From NCBI GenBank assembly GCA_963723965.1, contig CAVRSV010000025.1, positions 136,294 to 200,293 of the forward strand: a stretch of DNA of 64,000 bases, read 5' to 3'. A program made the translations under genes and the position numbers. Under the pieces are notes generated by a model. It worked only from the letters and a program-made list of their open reading frames with translations. It had not been told where the DNA came from and did no database searches. Below, piece after piece: positions 19,847 through 28,951 of this stretch (position 1 is its first letter; each line of letters opens with the position of its first letter). Origin of the DNA: JARRKC01 sp963723965 (GTDB taxonomy: Bacteria > Acidobacteriota > UBA6911 > RPQK01 > JAPXNP01).

Positions 19847-22810
19847 ATGGAAGAGCGAAGACTGAGCCGCCGGTCATTCCTGGGCTACAGCGCGGGTGTT
19901 TCCCTGCTTTCGGCAGCAGCGAAGGGATCTCCCCCGGGTGTGGCATTCACCGAGACGCCCGACCTCCTCTGGGAGGCCTTGAACCAACCGCCACTCGACT
20001 GCCGACCGAAAACGCGCTGGTGGTGGTACGGCGGGGCGGTGACTCAGGCGGAAATCGGCCGTGAGCTCCAGAGCATGCGCGACGCGGGTATCGGCGGAGC
20101 CGAGATCCAGCCCGTCTATCCCGTGGCCGTCGACGATCCGGACAACGGCATCCTCAATGTCCCGTTCTTCTCGTCCCGCTGGTACGACCTGCTCGGCTTT
20201 GCCCTGCGCCGGGGCCACGAACTCGGGCTCGAGATCGATCTGACGCTGGGTAGCGGCTGGCCCTTCGGCGGACCTTTCGTCGAACTCGATCAGGCCGCCC
20301 GGCGCATCCGTATTCTGACCCGCGATTTCGGGGGTCCGGCAAAGATCTCCTGGGATCCCGCGGCAGAGCTGGGAGAGGGCGAACGCATTGCGACGATCAC
20401 CGCACGCCGCATGGACGACCCCGTCGAGGAGCCCCCCTCCCGCATCCTCGGTGAGTCCGAGATCGGGCAGCTGGGCAGCAAGGGACTGGAGGTCGGTCCC
20501 GGGCGATGGCGCTTCTATGCGGCCATCGATGCGCCCACCTATATGCAGGTCAAACGCCCCACGCTCGGCATGGAGGGATACGTCATCGATCACTTTGCCC
20601 GGCCCTCGCTGGACCTGTTTCTGAAGGCGACGGGCGAACGGACCCTCGACGAACTCGCCGCCCGGCACGCTCCTGTCTTCGACAACGTCTTCTGCGACAG
20701 TCTCGAGGTCTACGGCGCCGACTGGACGCCGGCCCTCTTCGAGGAATTCGAGAAGCGCCGGGGCTACCCCCTCTCGGAACGCCTTCACCTTCTGATCGAA
20801 TCTGCCGGCGAGGCGGCCGAACGCGTTCGTTTCGACTATCACCAGACTCTTTCGGAGCTCACTCTCGAGAACTTCTTCGAGCGTCTGGCCGACTGGTGCA
20901 AAGTCAACGAGATTCCTTCGCGGGTTCAGGCCCACGGCGCCATGGGCGACATCATGAAGGCCTACGGAACGGTGGACATTCCCGAAGGGGAGACGATCTT
21001 CGGCGGCGACGTCAACAAGGTGAACATCCGCCACCGGCGGCTGGCCTCGTCGGCCGCCCATGTCTATTCGAAGCCGATCGTCTCGGCCGAGACCTACACC
21101 TGGCTGCGGATGCCGATGTTCATGGTCAATCTCGAGATGATGAAGGCCGCCACCGATGCGGCCTTTCTCGACGGCATCAATCAGATCGTCAACCACGGCT
21201 ACTCCTATTCCCCGCCCCAGGTCGTCGCGCCGGGCTGGCAGTTCTACGCTTCGACGCACATCAATCCGACCAACACGTGGTGGCGTCACTATCCGCACCT
21301 CTCGGCCTATGTTCGGCGCTGTGCCTCGGTGCTTCGCCGGGGAAACGCCGTCAATCGGGTCGCAATCTATATCCCCCTGGCGGACATCCTGTCGCGCAAG
21401 GGCATCGGGGGCTTTCATTTCGACGAGGCCATCGAACAGAGTCTTGGAGAGGAACTGGTGGAGGGACTCCGAAAGGCCGGATTCGATTTCGATTTCCTGA
21501 ATGACGATGCACTGACCCGCCTGGCTCGCATCGAATCCGGGAAGCTGGTGATCGGGACGGGACGATACGAGGCGGTGATCCTGCCCGAAGTGCAGTCGAT
21601 CCCCCTGGAGACCTTTCGCGTCCTGAACGAGTTCAACCAGGCAGGCGGCTATCTCGGCTTCTACAAGAGGATTCCCGACCGAGTCCCGGGACTGGCCGAT
21701 TTTCACTCCCGCCAGCAGGAACTCGCAACCCGGCTCTCCGCCATGGGAGTCAGGTCGGAGGGTACCGGAAGCAACGGGACCGGGCGCTGGTCCGCCACGG
21801 CCGGACTGCTGCAGCTGATCCAGGACCTTTCCCGACAGGTCAGTCCGGATCTGCGGATTCTCGAGACACAGGACGGCTCCCTGGCCGACGCGCGGGCCGA
21901 CCTCGGGTTCACCCGGCGGCTCGTGGACGGCCGAGACGTTTTCTTCCTTGCCAATGTCGGCCCGAGGCTGCAGTCACTGAAACTTGGCTTCGGCGTCGGA
22001 CACCGCAAACCGAGGCGACTCGATCCGATGTCCCTCGAACGCCGGGACGAACTGATCTACGACTTCGAAAAGGACCCCGACAGTGATCGGGAGATCACCC
22101 GCGTCAACCTCGAGCTGGAGCCCTTCGAGGCCTGCTTCCTGGAGTTTTCCAGCGGGCGCGAACCCCTGATCCGGGACGGGCGCCTTCCCCGCTCGCTGAG
22201 CCTGAGTGAGACGGGTGGCGAGGTTCGAATCTCCGGCTTCCTGCCCCACCGCGGTGAGTACACCGTGACGACCCGTGACGGCCGAGTCCATCGTCTTCAG
22301 CGCGCCTCGCAACTCGAGCCGCTCCGCCTGAGCGGGCCCTGGACGCTGCAACCGGAAGGACGGGCCGCCCAACGCCTCGAGCGACTCCAGTCCTGGATTG
22401 AACTCGAGGGACTGCGGGATTTCAGCGGCTGGGCGAACTACACGGCCAGCTTCCGCATGGAGGCGCTGGAACCGAACCTCCGCTGGATCATCGATCTGGG
22501 CGAGGTCTTCGATACCGCCGAGGTCGAGATCAACGGCTCCCGCATCGGCGACGCCTGGAAGCGCCCCCGTCGGCTGGACTGCACGTCCGCTCTCCAGACG
22601 GGACTGAACCAGCTCACGATCCGGGTCGCGAATCTCTGGATCCACCACATCATCGCGACTCCGCCGCCCGATCATTCGCGGCTCGCGACGAGCTATGGCA
22701 TCCGCTGGGGCCGGTACGGCGAAGTCCCTCCCGACACCATTCCACCGGCCGGCCTGCTCGGACCGGTCCGGCTCATCCCCGAACAGCAGATCGACCAGCG
22801 GATCCTGTAG
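19847..22810 (+). CDS. GH106-like glycoside hydrolase (putative alpha-L-rhamnosidase), Tat-exported
   Basis: A 987-residue protein with a twin-arginine signal (LSRRSFLGYSAG), so it should be exported folded. KTRWWWYGGAVTQAEI followed by MRDAGIGGAEIQPVYP is the characteristic start of the GH106 rhamnosidase group and relatives. The barrel continues with VFCDSLEVYGADWTP, and the C-terminal ~120 residues form a galactose-binding-like sandwich (WIIDLGEVFDTAEVEINGSRIG). It is divergent from the GH9-GH51-GH29 run and should extend the set of sugars removed (rhamnose). Activity within this large group cannot be fixed by eye; other bacterial hydrolases share the N-terminal motif. Confidence 0.85.
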   Translation: MEERRLSRRSFLGYSAGVSLLSAAAKGSPPGVAFTETPDLLWEALNQPPLDCRPKTRWWWYGGAVTQAEIGRELQSMRDAGIGGAEIQPVYPVAVDDPDNGILNVPFFSSRWYDLLGFALRRGHELGLEIDLTLGSGWPFGGPFVELDQAARRIRILTRDFGGPAKISWDPAAELGEGERIATITARRMDDPVEEPPSRILGESEIGQLGSKGLEVGPGRWRFYAAIDAPTYMQVKRPTLGMEGYVIDHFARPSLDLFLKATGERTLDELAARHAPVFDNVFCDSLEVYGADWTPALFEEFEKRRGYPLSERLHLLIESAGEAAERVRFDYHQTLSELTLENFFERLADWCKVNEIPSRVQAHGAMGDIMKAYGTVDIPEGETIFGGDVNKVNIRHRRLASSAAHVYSKPIVSAETYTWLRMPMFMVNLEMMKAATDAAFLDGINQIVNHGYSYSPPQVVAPGWQFYASTHINPTNTWWRHYPHLSAYVRRCASVLRRGNAVNRVAIYIPLADILSRKGIGGFHFDEAIEQSLGEELVEGLRKAGFDFDFLNDDALTRLARIESGKLVIGTGRYEAVILPEVQSIPLETFRVLNEFNQAGGYLGFYKRIPDRVPGLADFHSRQQELATRLSAMGVRSEGTGSNGTGRWSATAGLLQLIQDLSRQVSPDLRILETQDGSLADARADLGFTRRLVDGRDVFFLANVGPRLQSLKLGFGVGHRKPRRLDPMSLERRDELIYDFEKDPDSDREITRVNLELEPFEACFLEFSSGREPLIRDGRLPRSLSLSETGGEVRISGFLPHRGEYTVTTRDGRVHRLQRASQLEPLRLSGPWTLQPEGRAAQRLERLQSWIELEGLRDFSGWANYTASFRMEALEPNLRWIIDLGEVFDTAEVEINGSRIGDAWKRPRRLDCTSALQTGLNQLTIRVANLWIHHIIATPPPDHSRLATSYGIRWGRYGEVPPDTIPPAGLLGPVRLIPEQQIDQRIL

Positions 22811-22811
22811 A

Positions 22812-22943
22812 GTGGGACATGCATCCTGCTTGTCTTGAACTTTGAGCCCCGCTCCCGGCACTCCGCCCGCCTCCTCGGCAGCACCCGGTCTGGCTGCAAA
22901 GCCCAGCCGCCATGCCAAAGACAAGCTGGAAGCTTATCCCACC
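22812..22943. repeat. Paired REP-like hairpins (BIME-like arrangement)
   Basis: An arm at 22816-22834 (GACATGCATCCTGCTTGTC) and an inverted relative at 22921-22939 (GACAAGCTGGAAGCTTATC) flank ~85 nt of GC-rich sequence after the GH106 stop. Each arm is itself a small hairpin. The second arm matches the single copy at 14822-14840 for 19 of 19 bases. I recognise the motif as an intergenic repeat type seen in several environmental phyla, whose accidental translation often contains QDACPT; that is from memory, not searched. Confidence 0.65.
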
Positions 22944-22957
22944 CCCTCAGAACTTTC

Positions 22958-22987
22958 TTGACAATAGACCGACGGTCGGTCTACTAT
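22958..22987 (+). promoter_or_regulatory. Promoter of the tetR-ABC exporter operon with overlapping operator
   Basis: TTGACA (22958-22963), 18-bp spacer, TACTAT (22982-22987): a strong sigma70-type promoter 20 nt before the tetR ATG. The spacer is almost filled by a perfect 19-bp palindrome, TAGACCGAC-G-GTCGGTCTA (22965-22983), placed so that a bound TetR dimer would block RNA polymerase. This is the classic autorepression layout. Confidence 0.85.
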
Positions 22988-23007
22988 TTGTCCAACCGGA
23001 TACTCCC

Positions 23008-23688
23008 ATGGCCAAACGAGTCATCAAGAAACATGACGTGCGCAAGAACGAACTGCTGGACGTCAGCCAGCGGCTCTTCAGCGAGCGCGGATACGAGGCC
23101 ACGCCCATCAGCGCGATTTTGGAGGTGGCCGGCGTGGCCAAGGGGACCTTTTACCATTACTTCAAGTCCAAGGAGGACCTCCTGGACTGTCTCGTCGACC
23201 GGATTACACGCCGCATCGTCGAGGAGGTTCGCTCCCAGGTCACTCAACCCGGCCTGACCGCCCTCGAACGGCTCAACCGCTCGTTCCTTGCCTCTGCCCG
23301 CTGGAAGGAGGCCAACTGGGAGTCGCTGTGGGCCGTTGTACAGCCCATCTTTCGCGAGGAGAACCTGCCGCTTCGCTGGAAGATGAACCGCCGGACACGG
23401 GAGCTCATGGTCCCCCTGTTCGCCGACATCGTCCGTCAGGGTATCCAGGAAGGAGTGTTCGACACCGAATTCCCCGAGGAAGCTGCGGGCCTCATCCTGG
23501 CCTTGGGCTTCGCCTTTCAGGAAGACGGCTTCGAACTCATTCTGTCGTTACGCGAACATCCGGAATACGCCGAGATCATCACCCGTCGCACGGACTGCTA
23601 CAGGGACGCCGTCGAGCGGATCCTGGGCGCTCCCCGCGGGTCGCTCCAGCTCGATGCGGGTCGATCTCTGGACCGGTTCCAAAGCTGA
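23008..23688 (+). CDS. TetR/AcrR-family transcriptional repressor
   Basis: A 226-residue regulator with an N-terminal TetR DNA-binding domain (ERGYEATPISAILEVAGVAKGTFYHYFKSKEDLL) and a ligand-binding C-terminal domain. I chose ATG 23008 as it directly precedes the basic MAKRVIKKHD segment and follows the promoter/operator; an upstream ATG would place the operator inside the gene. It is the first gene of a four-gene plus-strand set with an ABC ATPase (8-nt gap), a permease and an HlyD-like adaptor. It most likely represses its own operon until a toxic or signalling ligand binds. Confidence 0.93.
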   Translation: MAKRVIKKHDVRKNELLDVSQRLFSERGYEATPISAILEVAGVAKGTFYHYFKSKEDLLDCLVDRITRRIVEEVRSQVTQPGLTALERLNRSFLASARWKEANWESLWAVVQPIFREENLPLRWKMNRRTRELMVPLFADIVRQGIQEGVFDTEFPEEAAGLILALGFAFQEDGFELILSLREHPEYAEIITRRTDCYRDAVERILGAPRGSLQLDAGRSLDRFQS

Positions 23689-23696
23689 GGTCCACC

Positions 23697-24434
23697 ATGT
23701 CCAGCGTCGCATTCGATGCTTCCCCGACGATTCCTGTCGTCCTCCGTGCCGATTCCGTCACGAAGGTTTATCGCATGGGAGAGGTCGAGGTCCACGCCTT
23801 GCGCGGAATCGATTTCAGCGTACCCGAGAGCCAGTTTCTGGTGTTGCTGGGGCCCTCCGGGAGCGGTAAGTCGACGCTTCTCAACATCCTGGGCGGCCTC
23901 GATGTGCCGACGACGGGACGCGTCTTCTACCGACAGACCGAAGTGACGGCGGCGGACGAAGCCGAACTGACGGCCTTTCGCCGGCGCCACGTGGGCTTCG
24001 TCTTTCAGTTCTACAACCTGATTCCCAGTCTGACCGCGCGGGAGAATGTGGAGCTCGTCACGGAGATCGCCGACGATCCCCTCCCCGCCCGGGAGGCCCT
24101 CGAGATCGTCGGCCTCGCGGAGCGGACAGACCACTTTCCCGCCCAGATGTCGGGCGGAGAGCAGCAGCGCGTGGCCATCGCCCGGGCGATCTCGAAGCAA
24201 CCGGACGTTCTGCTTTGCGATGAGCCGACGGGCGCGCTGGACATATCGACGGGGACCGTCGTCCTGGAGGCACTGGAGCAGGTCAACCGGGAACTGGGCA
24301 CGACGGTCGCGATCATCACTCACAACGCCTCGATCGCCCATATGGGAGATCGCGTCGTAACCATGGCAGACGGCAGAATCGCCGTCGACCATCTCAATCC
24401 GGAGCGAACACCGGTCCGGGAGATTTCCTGGTGA
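23697..24434 (+). CDS. ABC transporter ATP-binding protein, LolD/MacB type
   Basis: A 245-residue ATPase with Walker A GPSGSGKST, Q-loop QFYNLIPSLTA, signature SGGEQQRVAIARA, Walker B LLCDEPTGALD and a switch histidine (ITHNA). The MacB/LolD class energises FtsX-like permeases that push lipoproteins, peptides or drugs from the periplasmic side rather than across the inner membrane. The start ATG has GAGGT upstream and lies 8 nt after tetR. The frame runs open further upstream through tetR, but without ABC homology there. Confidence 0.95.
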   Translation: MSSVAFDASPTIPVVLRADSVTKVYRMGEVEVHALRGIDFSVPESQFLVLLGPSGSGKSTLLNILGGLDVPTTGRVFYRQTEVTAADEAELTAFRRRHVGFVFQFYNLIPSLTARENVELVTEIADDPLPAREALEIVGLAERTDHFPAQMSGGEQQRVAIARAISKQPDVLLCDEPTGALDISTGTVVLEALEQVNRELGTTVAIITHNASIAHMGDRVVTMADGRIAVDHLNPERTPVREISW

Positions 24435-24443
24435 GCTAGCAGG

Positions 24444-26813
24444 ATGGCACTGTCGACCCTCGATCGAAAACTGCTGCGCGACCTCTGGCTGATCAAGGGC
24501 CAGGGCGTTTCCATCGCTCTGGTCATTGCCGCCGGAGTGGCCATCTATGTCCTCATGCTGTCCACCCTCGATTCGCTCGAACTCACGCGCTCCGTCTACT
24601 ACGACCGCTACCGCTTCGCCGACGTCTTCGGTGCCGCGAAGCGCGCTCCCCTTCGGACCGTCGAGGAGATCCGCCAAATCCCCGGGGTGGCCGTCGTCGA
24701 GCCGCGGGTCGTGGTCGACGTGACCGTGGACGTGGCGGGCTTCTCCGAACCGATCGTCGGACGGGTGATCTCGGTACCCGCCGAGCACCGGCCCGCGCTG
24801 TGCGACCTCTTCGTGAAACAGGGGCACTACCTCGATCCCGAGCGGCCCGACGAGGTCCTGGTCAGCGCGAACTTCGCCGACGCCCACGGCCTCACCCCCG
24901 GCGACCGCCTGGCCGCCATCATCAACGGGCGCCGCAAGCAGCTCACCATTGCCGGGCTGGCCCTGTCCCCGGAGTATGTCTACAACATTCGGCCCGGGGA
25001 GCTCATGCCCGACGACAAGCGATTCGGGATCCTCTGGATGGAGCAGCGTGCGCTGGCCACCGCCTATCGCATGGAAGGCGCCTTCAACAATGTCCTTCTG
25101 AAACTGACCCGCGACGCCGTCGAGCCGGCCGTCATCGAGCATCTGGACCTGCTCCTCGAACCTTACGGAGGGTTCGGAGCGATCCCGCGGCGCCTGCAGA
25201 TGTCGCACTGGTTCCTGGAAAACGAGCTGGTGCAGCTGCGCTCTTTCGGGTCGTCCATTCCCGTGCTCTTTCTGGCTGTAGCGGCCTTCCTGCTCAACGT
25301 CGTCCTGACCCGAATCGTCTCCGTGCAACGCGAGCAGATCGGAGCCCTCAAGGCCCTCGGCTATTCGAACCGAAGCATCGCCGTCCATTACCTCAAGTGG
25401 GCCGTCGCCATTGCCCTCCTCGGCTCGCTCGCGGGAATTGCCGCGGGAGTCCGGCTGGGCCACGCCATGACGGAGCTCTACAACGAGTTCTTCCAGTTTC
25501 CCATCCTGCTCTACCGGCTGGGGCCGGGGGTGCTCGTCGAATCGGCGGGCATCAGTCTCGGGGTCGCCGTCTTGGGTGCCGTCTTCGCCGTCCGGAGAGC
25601 CTTGCGACTGCCGCCGGCCGAGGCCATGCGTCCCGAAGCTCCTGCGGTCTACCGTCTGAGCCTGATCGAACGGCTGGGCCTGCAGCGATTCCTCTCCCAG
25701 ACAGCCCGGATGATCGTCCGTTCCCTCGAACGCCGCCCCTTAAGGGCGCTCATCTCGGTGGTGGGGATCGCTTCGGCAACGGCCCTCCTGATCCTGGGTA
25801 CCTTTTCGGAGGATGCCATCCTCGATTTCACCGAGCTTCAGTTCAACCGCGCCCAGCGCTACGATCTGATGGTCAGCTTCGTCGAACCCGCCTCGCCGCG
25901 GGCGCGGTACGAGATCGCACGCCTGCCCGGCGTCCTTGATCTGGAACCCTTTCGCAGTGTCCCCGTCCGGCTGGTGCACGGTCACCGCTGGCGGGACATG
26001 GCAGTGACGGGGCAGGCGGCAAGAGGCCGCCTGAATCGAATTCTGGACGCTTCCTCCACGATCGTGGAACTTCCCCCGGAAGGGCTCGCCCTGTCCTCCA
26101 TTCTGGCGGAGTCTCTGGGGATTCGGGCCGGCGACACGGTAGAGCTCCAGGTCCGGGAAGGCAGGCAGCCACGCCTGACGACGGTCGTCCACCGGCTCAT
26201 AGACGACTACATGGGAGTCAATGCGTACATGGATCTGCAGGCTCTGCATCGCCTGATGGGGGAAGGGGAGGTCCTTTCCGGAGCCTACCTTCGAGCCGAC
26301 CCGAAGCAGCTCGACCGGCTTTACGATGACCTCAAGCACACACCCGCGGTGGCCGGTGTCCTGCTCAAGGACGCGGCCATCGAAGGCTTCGACGAGACCT
26401 TCTCCGAAATGATGGGCACCATGCGCGTCATCTACACCGTCTTTGCCGGCCTGATCGCCCTCGGCGTGGTGTACAACAGTGCCCGCATCTCCCTGGCGGA
26501 GCGGGCCCGGGAACTGGCCACGCTGAGGGTCATCGGATTCTCCCGCAAGGACGTCTCCTTCATCCTGCTGGGAGAGCTCTTCCTGATCACCCTCGTCTCC
26601 ATCCCCCTCGGCATGCTGCTCGGTCGCCTGATGGTGACCGCCATCGTCGAGGGCACCGCGTCCGAAGCCTTTCGTTTCCCCGCCGTCGTGTCACTGAGGA
26701 CGCTCGTTCTCGCTGCCGGCACCATCGCGGCCGCGGCCTGGCTCTCGGCCATGATCGTCCAACGCAGACTCAATCGGCTCGACCTGGTCGAGTCGCTAAA
26801 ACTCAGGGAATGA
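24444..26813 (+). CDS. FtsX/MacB-like ABC permease with two FtsX domains
   Basis: A 789-residue membrane protein. An N-terminal transmembrane helix (GVSIALVIAAGVAIYVLML) is followed by a periplasmic domain, three helices (from about residue 270: IPVLFLAVAAFLLNVVLT and on), a second periplasmic domain starting after ~450, and three C-terminal helices (VIYTVFAGLIALGVVYN, LLGELFLITLVSIPLGMLLG, LVLAAGTIAAAAWLSAM). This duplicated FtsX layout is typical of the permease partner of LolD/MacB-type ATPases. It begins 9 nt after the ATPase gene and ends 3 nt before the adaptor gene, so the three form one transport unit. Confidence 0.93.
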   Translation: MALSTLDRKLLRDLWLIKGQGVSIALVIAAGVAIYVLMLSTLDSLELTRSVYYDRYRFADVFGAAKRAPLRTVEEIRQIPGVAVVEPRVVVDVTVDVAGFSEPIVGRVISVPAEHRPALCDLFVKQGHYLDPERPDEVLVSANFADAHGLTPGDRLAAIINGRRKQLTIAGLALSPEYVYNIRPGELMPDDKRFGILWMEQRALATAYRMEGAFNNVLLKLTRDAVEPAVIEHLDLLLEPYGGFGAIPRRLQMSHWFLENELVQLRSFGSSIPVLFLAVAAFLLNVVLTRIVSVQREQIGALKALGYSNRSIAVHYLKWAVAIALLGSLAGIAAGVRLGHAMTELYNEFFQFPILLYRLGPGVLVESAGISLGVAVLGAVFAVRRALRLPPAEAMRPEAPAVYRLSLIERLGLQRFLSQTARMIVRSLERRPLRALISVVGIASATALLILGTFSEDAILDFTELQFNRAQRYDLMVSFVEPASPRARYEIARLPGVLDLEPFRSVPVRLVHGHRWRDMAVTGQAARGRLNRILDASSTIVELPPEGLALSSILAESLGIRAGDTVELQVREGRQPRLTTVVHRLIDDYMGVNAYMDLQALHRLMGEGEVLSGAYLRADPKQLDRLYDDLKHTPAVAGVLLKDAAIEGFDETFSEMMGTMRVIYTVFAGLIALGVVYNSARISLAERARELATLRVIGFSRKDVSFILLGELFLITLVSIPLGMLLGRLMVTAIVEGTASEAFRFPAVVSLRTLVLAAGTIAAAAWLSAMIVQRRLNRLDLVESLKLRE

Positions 26814-26816
26814 CCC

Positions 26817-28046
26817 ATGAACAAGACAACCCGCAAGAAATGGCGCTCGCGCCTCTGGAAGGGACTCCTGCTCATCGCGGTAGTGGCACTGGTCGTGATC
26901 GCGCTCAGGCCGCGACCGGTTGCGGTCGATCTGGCGACCGTGGAGCGGGGTCCACTCCAGGTGACGCTGGATCACGAGGGAAAAACGCGGGTCCGCCAGC
27001 GCTTCGTCATCACCACACCTTTGTCCGGACGGATCCGGCGTATCGATCTCGAGCCCGGTGACCGGGTCTCGAAGAATCGGACGCTGCTCGCGACCGTCGA
27101 GTCCCAGGGCCCGGAATTCCTCGATCCCCGCGCGAAGGCGGAGGCGGAGGCCCGCCTCCAGGCCGCCGCATCGGCGTTGCAGGGAGCCGAGGCGGAACGA
27201 AGCCGTCTGCGCGTGGAACTGCGTCTGGCGGAGACCGAGTTGGAGCGCTCCCGCCAACTGCTCGAAAAGGGCGTCCTCGCCCGCGCGAGCTTCGACAGTG
27301 CCGAGAGCCGTGCCGCCGCGGCAGGGCAGGCCGTCGAGTCGGCGGAGGCAGCCATCCGGGTCGCCCGCTTTGAGCTCGAGGCGTCTCGGGCCCGGCTGCT
27401 CGATCCCGACGGGACGGCAGGCCTTTCTCCGAACGGTTCCCGCCCGCGGCTCGTGCAGATCCACTCTCCCATCGACGGAATCGTCCTCAAACGGTTCCGC
27501 GAAAGCGCAGCCGTCGTGCCCCTGGCGGAACCGCTGCTGGAGATCGCCGATCTGAGGGATCTTGAAGTCATTGCGGATTTCCTCTCAACGGACGCCGTCA
27601 CGATTCGTCCCGGCATGAGGGCGATCATCGACCGCTGGGGAGGGGAGTCACCGCTTGAAGGAAAGGTCCGCCGCATCGAGCCCTCGGGGTTTATGAAGAT
27701 TTCGGCGCTGGGCGTGGAAGAACAGCGGGTCAATGTGCTGGTGGACTTCGAGGATCCCGCCGAGGCCTGGCAGCGCCTGGGTGACGAGTATCGGGTGGAA
27801 GTGAGAGTCGTGGCCTGGGAGACTCCTGATGCCCTGCTCGTGCCGGTCGCGGCCCTGTTCCGACGGGGCGAACGATGGGCGGTGTTCGAAACGAAAGAGG
27901 ATCGGGCTCACTTGCGCCCGGTCACGCTCGGCCGACGCGACAATCTGCAGGCCGAGGTCCTCGAAGGCCTCGAGGAGGGCGCCCGGGTGATCCTGTACCC
28001 GCCGGATCGCATCGTCGACGGACTCGAGGTGGTTTCCAGAGAGTAG
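26817..28046 (+). CDS. HlyD/RND-type periplasmic adaptor subunit
   Basis: A 409-residue membrane-fusion protein. One N-terminal anchor helix (LLIAVVALVVIAL) is followed by a biotinyl-lipoyl-like half (ITTPLSGRIRRIDLEPGDRV), a long Ala/Glu/Arg-rich coiled coil (~residues 95-190), the second lipoyl half (HSPIDGIVLKRFRE) and beta-barrel domains. It bridges the ABC permease to an outer-membrane channel; no TolC-like gene is present, so the channel must be encoded elsewhere. It is the last gene of the tetR operon and starts 3 nt after the permease stop. Confidence 0.93.
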   Translation: MNKTTRKKWRSRLWKGLLLIAVVALVVIALRPRPVAVDLATVERGPLQVTLDHEGKTRVRQRFVITTPLSGRIRRIDLEPGDRVSKNRTLLATVESQGPEFLDPRAKAEAEARLQAAASALQGAEAERSRLRVELRLAETELERSRQLLEKGVLARASFDSAESRAAAAGQAVESAEAAIRVARFELEASRARLLDPDGTAGLSPNGSRPRLVQIHSPIDGIVLKRFRESAAVVPLAEPLLEIADLRDLEVIADFLSTDAVTIRPGMRAIIDRWGGESPLEGKVRRIEPSGFMKISALGVEEQRVNVLVDFEDPAEAWQRLGDEYRVEVRVVAWETPDALLVPVAALFRRGERWAVFETKEDRAHLRPVTLGRRDNLQAEVLEGLEEGARVILYPPDRIVDGLEVVSRE

Positions 28047-28098
28047 CCCGGGAACGACACACTCCGCCCTCCCCGGGGCCTTCCACCTGCGACTCCTC

Positions 28099-28887
28099 CT
28101 ACGACAGGAATCTCTCGAATCCCGTTCCGCGGAGTGCTCCCCGAATCTCCGCATAGTTGCTGATCAGCTGAGCGTGCGCACCGGTCACGAGTTTGCGGAG
28201 ATTCGAGTCGATCGGACCTGACCGCATATCCAGCCGCAGGAAGCGGCAAACTTCATTCAGGGGCTCCATGTTCTGGCTCAGGCTCTCGTAGCGGATTTCG
28301 AGATGGGGAACCCGGGAGGCTCGCAGCAGGACTCGTGCGATCCGCTGATTCCGCCTGGACCGGCGCATGGACTGCAGGAGATCGTCCCCGTCCAGTTGGA
28401 TCCGCACTCCTTCTGCTCCCGTCTCGCCGACCAGGCTGTGAACGGTGTTCGTCCGGTACCTCATCTGCGACGAAATGTACGAATCGAGATGATTCTCGCG
28501 GACCAGATGCACAACCGGCAGGCGTCGCCAGATCACGTAGGCCCAGACTTCAGGAAAATGCATCAGGTTGGCGTACATCAGCTTGAACCCGACACGGCAG
28601 GATCCGCCGAACAGTCGATTCAGATACGCCAAAGTCCGAAACGGACGAACCGCCGCTCCCCCGCCCGCCGTCTCGCAAAAAAGCGGGAGCCCGCGGAAAC
28701 TGGAGTCCAGGTAGGCCGCGGTCTGCGCGCTCATGCGGCGTTCGGACCGGGGCCTTCTTCGCGGGATGAAGAGTTCCCCATACACGGTCGTGCCGGTCGA
28801 GCGGTGGATGAGATCGATCAACCAGGTCGAGCCGCTCCTGGGTGCCGCCAACACGACGAAGCCGACTGGATTGTCTCCCCGCATCAT
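28099..28887 (-). CDS. Sulfotransferase
   Basis: About 262 residues of a PAPS-dependent sulfotransferase. APRSGSTWLIDLI near the N terminus is the 5'-phosphosulfate-binding loop, and VVHLVRENHLDSYISSQ matches the 3'-phosphate region. Membrane segments are absent, so it is cytosolic and would sulfate a carbohydrate or lipid precursor. I chose ATG 28887; a GTG at 28965, overlapping the stop of the upstream glycosyltransferase gene, would add 26 residues and imply translational coupling. Gene order (PaaK-like, glycosyltransferase, sulfotransferase, all minus) suggests a small module making a sulfated glycoconjugate. Confidence 0.88.
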   Translation of the reverse strand: MMRGDNPVGFVVLAAPRSGSTWLIDLIHRSTGTTVYGELFIPRRRPRSERRMSAQTAAYLDSSFRGLPLFCETAGGGAAVRPFRTLAYLNRLFGGSCRVGFKLMYANLMHFPEVWAYVIWRRLPVVHLVRENHLDSYISSQMRYRTNTVHSLVGETGAEGVRIQLDGDDLLQSMRRSRRNQRIARVLLRASRVPHLEIRYESLSQNMEPLNEVCRFLRLDMRSGPIDSNLRKLVTGAHAQLISNYAEIRGALRGTGFERFLS

Positions 28888-28951
28888 CTGCGCCCGCGTC
28901 CCCCCGGCCGGGTTCCCCGGCACCTGTCCAGGCCCGGCCTCCGCGATGTTC

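Noticed and set aside
16669..20064. A plus-strand open frame of over 1100 codons opposite the GH51 and GH9 genes
   Set aside because: It is antisense to two clearly recognisable hydrolases, has no ribosome site or known domains, and its residue make-up is that of a GC-rich mirror frame.
23328..23696. Frame extending the ABC ATPase upstream through tetR
   Set aside because: No ABC homology in this part, and a well-placed ATG with GAGGT exists at 23697.
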